A stretch of 50,579 nt of DNA from an uncultured Clostridia bacterium (lineage in GTDB: Bacteria; Bacillota; Clostridia; Christensenellales; Aristaeellaceae). Shown piece after piece: positions 45,271-50,579 of the stretch (the first letter of the stretch is position 1; every line of letters starts with the position of its first letter). The position numbers and the translations under genes were made by a program. The stretch is from contig CAMENN010000005.1 in NCBI GenBank assembly GCA_945928315.1, forward strand, positions 1-50,579, in the 5' to 3' direction. Below the pieces are notes generated by a model, which saw only the letters and a program-made list of their open reading frames with translations, searched no databases and was not told the DNA's origin.

Positions 45271-45303
45271 AAAAAGGAGCTGTCCCGTAAAACGGACGGC
45301 TCC
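45271..45303 (-). terminator. Intrinsic terminator of the ArsR-like gene
   Basis: Minus: GGAGCCGTCCGT-ttt-ACGGGACAGCTCC-TTTTT. Confidence 0.8.
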
Positions 45304-45322
45304 TTCTCTTGACGGATTTTGT

Positions 45323-46384
45323 TTATGACCCCTTCCCCACCATCGCGCCGAGATCGTCCATCAGCGCGCGCAGGCCCTCGCTGTTCAGCCGGTAGAGCAC
45401 GCGGCTGCCGGTCGCCTCCGCGGAGACGAGCTGCGTGTTGACCAGCTCCGTCATGTGGTAGCTGACCGTCGCGGGGGAGAGCTGCGTCAGGTCGGCGATT
45501 TCGCCCGCGTTGTGCGGGCGCAGCATCAGCGCGCGCACGATCTTGAGGCGGCGGCGGTCGCCCAGCGCGCGCAGTCGGGCGATGAGCCGGTTGTCCGTCT
45601 CGTCGGACATCGCCACGGAGATGGGGTCGAAGAGCACGCCGTAGCGAAGGGGCTGAGTGCCGTCCGGCTCCGGGGTGAACGCCAGCAGCGAGGAGAAGCT
45701 GATCAGCGCAGGAACGAGCACGTAGTGCCAATCCTCGCTTTGCAGGCGCAGCATGCCGCAGATCTCGCCCGTCTCCCGCATTTTGGGCAGACGCGGCTCA
45801 AGCGCTGTCGCCCAGCTGTCCACCAGCGGCTCCACAAGCGCACGCTTTTCCTCAAAGCGGGGCAGCGCCTTGTCGAGCAGCGCGTGCAGCCAGGCGATGT
45901 CCTCGTCCCAGCAGGCCAGCATCTGCGTGAGGTTCATCACGTATTTGCGGTCGTAGCCCAGCTTTGTCGCCTCGCGCACGAACGCATCCAGCGGCACCTC
46001 CTGCGGGACGTGCGGCGTGCGCTCCTCGTCGCTCATGGCGAGCAGGATGTCCTGTGCGCAGACGCCCGGTGTGATGCCGCGCTGCATGCCGGTGTAGAGG
46101 TGAATGCCCGGCTGCGTCTCCATGCGCGGGGCGGTGAACAGGCGGCGCAGGCGCTCGTCATCGACGCTGACGGCGGCAAGCACGTGCTCCTCCAGCTCCG
46201 TCAGCGCGTCGAGCGCGGGACGCAGCGGCTTCAGCGCCGGCGCAGTCAGATAGTGCGCGGCGGCGCTGCGCATGCGTCCGTCGCCGCGCTGGTCCGCGTT
46301 GGGGTAGCGCTCGCTGGCCATGCCGCAGAACATGGAGACGATCTCGCGGCCGGGATCGATTTCGCGGCTGAGGGTGATGTTCAT
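45323..46384 (-). CDS. ArsR-type winged-helix regulator with large N-terminal domain
   Basis: C-terminal LRALGDRRRLKIVRALMLRPHNAGEIADLTQLSPATVSYHMTELVNTQLV; about 250 aa N-terminal region. Confidence 0.85.
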   Translation of the reverse strand: MNITLSREIDPGREIVSMFCGMASERYPNADQRGDGRMRSAAAHYLTAPALKPLRPALDALTELEEHVLAAVSVDDERLRRLFTAPRMETQPGIHLYTGMQRGITPGVCAQDILLAMSDEERTPHVPQEVPLDAFVREATKLGYDRKYVMNLTQMLACWDEDIAWLHALLDKALPRFEEKRALVEPLVDSWATALEPRLPKMRETGEICGMLRLQSEDWHYVLVPALISFSSLLAFTPEPDGTQPLRYGVLFDPISVAMSDETDNRLIARLRALGDRRRLKIVRALMLRPHNAGEIADLTQLSPATVSYHMTELVNTQLVSAEATGSRVLYRLNSEGLRALMDDLGAMVGKGS

Positions 46385-46395
46385 GGGGACCTCCG

Positions 46396-47667
46396 TTACA
46401 GGTTATTGTACGCCCGCATGCGGCTCATGGCGGCGAAGATCGTCAGGCAGAGCAGGCCGCCGAACGCCAGCATCGCGGGCACGCTGATGAAGCTGACCAG
46501 CGCGGAGCACAGCAGCGCGCCGACGGGCATCGCGCAGGTGAGGACGGCGTTGACCGCGCCGGACGTGCGCGTGAGCTGGTCCGTGGGCGTGGAGCGCATG
46601 AAGGCCGCCGAGAAGGCGATGCTCAGCATCGCGTTGAACGCACCGAACACGAACGTATCGCAGCAGGTGAGCGCCAGGCGCAGCGTATACGGCGCGACGG
46701 ACGGGAATACCGCCATCGCCAGATAGCACAGCGCCGCGCCGAAGCCGCCAATGAGGATCTGGACGCGCACGCTCAGGCGATCGAGATGCGGCGTGACGTA
46801 GGAGCCGATCATCGTGCCGACGACGAACGCGATCTGCAGCAGCGAGAGCGCATAGGCGTCGCCGCCGAGGTTCGTGGTCACATACGGCGTGAAGAAGACG
46901 GAGTAGGGCACGGCCGTAAAGTTGAGCGCCATGCCCAGCAGCACGACGGCCCGCAGCAGCGGCGTCCGCGCGATCTGGACGAACACGCCGCGAAGCTCAT
47001 GCGCGATATGGGAAATCTTCGACGCGAGGCGGGCATTTTCCTCCTCCCCGGGCGCAGCCTCAAGCGGCGCGGGGCGGATACAGGCGATGAGCGCGGCGGA
47101 GAGCAGGAACGTGCCCGCGTCGATGGCCAGCGCGGCGGAGATGCCCAGCGCGCCGACGATCGCGCCCGCGCAGGCCAGGCCGATCAGCTCCATCGTGCTG
47201 GAGAGCGTCTTGCGCAGCGCGATGCCGGCGGTGTAGAGCTCCTCGCTGAGCAGGCGCGGCACGATGCCCACACCCGCGGGGGTGGAGAGCGCCTCCAGCG
47301 TGGAATGGATGAGCACGCCCAGCAGGATGAGCGGCGTGGTCAGCAGGCCCATCGCGTAGAGCGCCGCCTCCGTCAGCACGCAGACGCCGCGGCCGAGGTC
47401 GCACAGTGACATCAGGCGCACGGGGTTCATCTTCTCGGTCACCACGCCAGCGATGGGCTGGAGGATGACGGTGGGCAGGTAGTTGATCGCCAGCACGAAC
47501 GCCATCAGCGCCGCGCTGCCGGTGATCTCGTAGGTGAGCAGGCTGTAGGCGATGGCATCGATGGAATCGCCGAAGCGGTTCACCACGGACGATGTGATCA
47601 GCTTGAGGTATTCCTTCTGCGTCTTCAGCGGCGCGTAGACGGATTTTTTCGACGACTTCGATTTCAT
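46396..47667 (-). CDS. MFS transporter
   Basis: 12-TM pattern; SSVVNRFGDSIDAIAYSLLTYEITGSAALMAFVLAINYLPTVILQPIAGVVTEK. Confidence 0.9.
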   Translation of the reverse strand: MKSKSSKKSVYAPLKTQKEYLKLITSSVVNRFGDSIDAIAYSLLTYEITGSAALMAFVLAINYLPTVILQPIAGVVTEKMNPVRLMSLCDLGRGVCVLTEAALYAMGLLTTPLILLGVLIHSTLEALSTPAGVGIVPRLLSEELYTAGIALRKTLSSTMELIGLACAGAIVGALGISAALAIDAGTFLLSAALIACIRPAPLEAAPGEEENARLASKISHIAHELRGVFVQIARTPLLRAVVLLGMALNFTAVPYSVFFTPYVTTNLGGDAYALSLLQIAFVVGTMIGSYVTPHLDRLSVRVQILIGGFGAALCYLAMAVFPSVAPYTLRLALTCCDTFVFGAFNAMLSIAFSAAFMRSTPTDQLTRTSGAVNAVLTCAMPVGALLCSALVSFISVPAMLAFGGLLCLTIFAAMSRMRAYNNL

Positions 47668-47698
47668 GCGAACACCTTCTTCGAATTTCTCCAAAATC

Positions 47699-47727
47699 AG
47701 CATACGACGGATTTAGGGGATTGTCAA
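47699..47727 (-). promoter_or_regulatory. Candidate promoter of MFS-arsR operon
   Basis: Minus strand TTGACA-17-TATGCT; TTTTCGAAAA palindrome at 47744-47753 upstream. Confidence 0.75.
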
Positions 47728-47917
47728 CATCATATTTTGAAATTTTTCGAAAAGTGGAAAATGGAGGCGCACACTGGCGCGCGGGACGCCGCTGTGGTAT
47801 ACTACACAGGAAGAGGAAAGACGGGCAGGGAATTTTTTTGCCGGAGGGAGAAATCCTGAAAGAATTTGCCAGGCTCGTTCGTCTTATATACACAAGACCA
47901 AAGGATGGGTGAGAAAC

Positions 47918-49180
47918 ATGAGGAAGAACCTGTTGAGGCTGCTGGCGCTGCTGACGCTGCTCTTCGCGCTGCCCGCGATGGCGCTTGCGGCGGACTATGC
48001 CGTGATCAGGGGCGGGCGGCTGCATCTGCGCGAGTATGCCAGCTCAGGCAGCCGCAGCCTTGGCCTGTATGATTCCGGCACCTGGGTGGAGCTGGTGGAG
48101 AATGCGGGCAGCGGCTGGTGGAGCGTGCGCACGCCGGACGGCAAGCGCGGCTACATGGCGCAGAGCTATCTGAACCTCGGTGCGTCGGCGGAGAGCGGCA
48201 CCGTGCGCTATGCGAACGGCGGCTATGTCAACCTGCGCAGCGGGCCGTCGCTGAATTATTCCGTGCTCATGCGCGTGACCTCCGGCACGTCGGTCACCGT
48301 CGTGAACGACAGCTACGAGTGGAATTACATCGCCGTCCCGACGAGCGGCTCGACGGTGTACGGCTATATGCACGATTCGTTCATCGACCGCGGCACGGCG
48401 ACGGCCACCGTCACCACGAAGTACGGCGGCAAGGTGAACGTGCGCTCCGGCCCCGGCTCCTCCTATAAGAGCGTCGGCTCGCTGGCGACCGGCACGCGCG
48501 TGACCGTGCTGCTTAGCGGCAACGGCTGGAGCAGGATCTCCGGCGGCGGGCTGACGGGCTATATGGCCAGCAGCTATCTGTCGGCGACCGGCAGCGGCTC
48601 CGGCGGCTCCGGCAGCTCCGGAAGCTCCGGTGGCACCGGCAGCACGAGCTCGACCACAGCCTATGTCAACAACCCGCGCAGCACGCAGGTGCTCAACCTG
48701 CGCGAATCGCCCTCGCAGACCGCGCGCTCCATCGGCCAGTACCGCAACGGCACGCAGGTGAAGGTCGTCTCCTACGGCTCGACCTGGTGCGAGGTGTATG
48801 TGGGCACGCGCCACGGCTACATGATGACGCAGTACCTGAGCTTCAACGGCACCTACACGCCGCCGACGTACCCGACGACCACGAGCGTGCCGAGCTATCC
48901 GTCTGCGACGAGCGTACCGAGCTATCCGACCGTGACGAGCGTGCCGAGCACGCCGTCCGGCAGCACGGGCCCGGCGGCGGGCACCGCGGGCACGCTGGCG
49001 GTGAGCGCGGGCAGCGGCTCGACGCTGATCAACATGTACGCTGAATCGACGCTAACCACCGTGAAGGCGACCTATCCGGCGGGCCAGCGCATGACGATCC
49101 TGCAGTATGGTCCGAGCGTCTGCATGATCATGGTGGGCACCGAGGTGGGCTATGTGTCCACATGGAATGTGAATTACTGA
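47918..49180 (+). CDS. Secreted protein with about five SH3b-like repeats and low-complexity linkers
   Basis: Signal peptide MRKNLLRLLALLTLLFALPAMALAADY; VNLRSGPSLNYSVL, VNVRSGPGSSYKSVG, LNLRESPSQTARSIG. Confidence 0.88.
   Translation: MRKNLLRLLALLTLLFALPAMALAADYAVIRGGRLHLREYASSGSRSLGLYDSGTWVELVENAGSGWWSVRTPDGKRGYMAQSYLNLGASAESGTVRYANGGYVNLRSGPSLNYSVLMRVTSGTSVTVVNDSYEWNYIAVPTSGSTVYGYMHDSFIDRGTATATVTTKYGGKVNVRSGPGSSYKSVGSLATGTRVTVLLSGNGWSRISGGGLTGYMASSYLSATGSGSGGSGSSGSSGGTGSTSSTTAYVNNPRSTQVLNLRESPSQTARSIGQYRNGTQVKVVSYGSTWCEVYVGTRHGYMMTQYLSFNGTYTPPTYPTTTSVPSYPSATSVPSYPTVTSVPSTPSGSTGPAAGTAGTLAVSAGSGSTLINMYAESTLTTVKATYPAGQRMTILQYGPSVCMIMVGTEVGYVSTWNVNY
48869..48949 (+). repeat. 3 x 27-bp imperfect tandem repeat encoding YPxxTSVPS
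   Basis: tacccgacgaccacgagcgtgccgagc / tatccgtctgcgacgagcgtaccgagc / tatccgaccgtgacgagcgtgccgagc. Confidence 0.9.
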
Positions 49181-49198
49181 TTCATTGTGAGCGACGGA

Positions 49199-49248
49199 CC
49201 GCCGCGCACCGGCTTCTCCCGAAACGGGGAACGGTGCGCGGCGGCTTT
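49199..49248 (+). terminator. Intrinsic terminator
   Basis: CCGCCGCGCACCG-20-CGGTGCGCGGCGG-cttt. Confidence 0.75.
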
Positions 49249-49296
49249 GTATATTTGGGAAAAAAGTTGCGTACACTGTCTCCCGGAGGGATGGAC

Positions 49297-50313
49297 ATGA
49301 AGCGATGGCTGCTGATGGTGATGCTGGCTGCGGCGCTGACGGCCGGCGGCTGTGCTGCGCGCGGCACGGGGACGGACAAGCCCGCGCTGCCCCGGCCGGA
49401 TGAGACACCCGCCGCGGACGCGCAGGCCTCACCCGGGCGCGCGGCGGCGGAGCTGGTGCCCGACCGGCTTGACCGGGACGCGGAGGGCGTGCCGGTGCTG
49501 CGGGTGTACGACGTGAAGAATAAGCAGATCGAGCGGCTCTCCGTGGAGGAGTATCTGCCGGCCGTGCTGGCGGGCGAGATGGCGGGGGACTGGCCGTTGG
49601 AGGCGCTCAAGGCGCAGGCGATCCTCGCGCGCACGTTTGTGCTGCAGTTTGTGACGCAGAAGACGTCCATGTATGACGGCGCGGACATCTCCACGGACAT
49701 CAAGGAGGCGCAGGCGTACGACGCCGCTGGCGTGAACGAGCGCATCCGGCAGGCGGTAGCGCAGACGCGCGGCCTGGTGCTCAACGCGGGAGGCGAGCTG
49801 CCCTATGCGTGGTTCCACGCGCACTCCGGCGGGTTGACGGCGCGCGCGAAGGAGGGGCTGGACTACGAGAAGGCCGAGCCATACTACACGCAGTGCGTGA
49901 AGGGCATGGAGAACGACGAGGCCCCGCCGGAGGCCGCGCACTGGGAGGCGACCTTCACGGCGGCGGAGGTGCTTGCCGCGGCGCGCGATGCGGGCGCGTC
50001 GGTCAGCGAGCTGACGGGCATCTCGATCGGCCAGCGCGGCGAATCCGGCCGCGCCACGACGCTGCTGATCTCCGGCAGAGAGGTCTCCGCGCCGGCGTTC
50101 CGGCTGGCGATTGGCTCGACGAAGATGCGCTCCTGCCTGATTGAGAGCCTGCGCGTGGAGGACGGACAGGTAATCATGAGCGGCAAGGGCTACGGGCACG
50201 GCGTGGGCATGAGCCAGTGGGGTGCATATGCGATGGCGCAGGCGGGAAAGACGGCGCAGGAGATTGTGCTGCACTACTTCACCGGCGTGACGCTCGACAG
50301 CGCCTGGGAGTGA
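49297..50313 (+). CDS. SpoIID/LytB-domain lipoprotein
   Basis: Lipobox LTAGGC; LSVEEYLPAVLAGEMAGDWPLEALKAQAILARTFVL, GYGHGVGMSQWGAYAMAQAGKTAQEIVLHYFTGV. Confidence 0.92.
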   Translation: MKRWLLMVMLAAALTAGGCAARGTGTDKPALPRPDETPAADAQASPGRAAAELVPDRLDRDAEGVPVLRVYDVKNKQIERLSVEEYLPAVLAGEMAGDWPLEALKAQAILARTFVLQFVTQKTSMYDGADISTDIKEAQAYDAAGVNERIRQAVAQTRGLVLNAGGELPYAWFHAHSGGLTARAKEGLDYEKAEPYYTQCVKGMENDEAPPEAAHWEATFTAAEVLAAARDAGASVSELTGISIGQRGESGRATTLLISGREVSAPAFRLAIGSTKMRSCLIESLRVEDGQVIMSGKGYGHGVGMSQWGAYAMAQAGKTAQEIVLHYFTGVTLDSAWE

Positions 50314-50419
50314 GCGAAAAAGCGTTGTGCCGCAAGGAAAAAGGCGCTTTCTGCCGGCCCGGGATGCGGGACACGCACACAACGGACACAAAAAATGCGA
50401 AAAAAAGTGAAAAACAGGG

Positions 50420-50448
50420 TTGACATTCGCGCCCGTCTGCGATATAAT
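50420..50448 (+). promoter_or_regulatory. Consensus promoter of tRNA-Ala
   Basis: TTGACA-17-TATAAT. Confidence 0.9.
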
Positions 50449-50461
50449 ATGTTTCGTTGAC

Positions 50462-50537
50462 GGGGCATTAGCGCAGTTGGTAGCGCGTTTGAATGGCATT
50501 CAAAAGGTCAGGGGTTCGACTCCCCTATGCTCCACCA
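50462..50537 (+). tRNA. tRNA-Ala(GGC), CCA encoded
   Basis: GGGGCAT acceptor pairs ATGCTCC; D arm GCGC/GCGC; anticodon arm TTTGA-ATGGCAT-TCAAA; T arm AGGGG-TTCGACT-CCCCT; CCA end. Confidence 0.95.
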
Positions 50538-50543
50538 CAATTT

Positions 50544-50573
50544 GTCCGAGAACGTCAGTTTTCGGACTTTTTT
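50544..50573 (+). terminator. Intrinsic terminator after tRNA-Ala
   Basis: GTCCGAGAAC-gtca-GTTTTCGGAC-TTTTTT. Confidence 0.88.
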
Positions 50574-50579
50574 CTTGTA

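Overview
A 50.6 kb chromosomal window from a high-GC, probably clostridial (Firmicutes) genome. Most of it is housekeeping and carbohydrate metabolism: a 5'-truncated class II aldolase, tpiA, a LarA-like racemase with a TauE transporter, nth, PPi-type PFK, DUF3343 with a class V aminotransferase, cmk-plsC-ispH-rpsA-ftsH, a D-cysteine desulfhydrase, a TipA-like MerR/nucleotidyltransferase/GNAT trio, metNIQ with a divergent LysR, a DtxR/ZIP pair, pgi, a LacI/nucleoside phosphorylase pair divergent from pulA-glgP-malQ, rluA, a GrpE-like/Hsp70-like membrane pair, nagB-nagA, NUDIX, DUF896, a GT-C-like membrane protein, MFS/ArsR, an SH3b-repeat secreted protein, SpoIID/LytB and tRNA-Ala(GGC). No CRISPR array, transposase or prophage was seen. 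The most unusual signal is not a protein. At least 11 copies (R1-R11) of a roughly 105-165 nt structured repeat family (longer where interrupted by S) lie almost directly after CDS stop codons. Nearly all are co-oriented with the preceding gene. Each is built of hairpins whose arms covary between copies, and intact copies carry three GCGAAGC heptamers. A second structured repeat (S, 95 nt in three copies) is nested inside hairpin loops of three of them. The second candidate system is a two-gene membrane module, a predicted GrpE-like exchange factor plus a divergent Hsp70 with a glycine-rich membrane C-terminus. All calls are by eye from the sequence; no database search was run.
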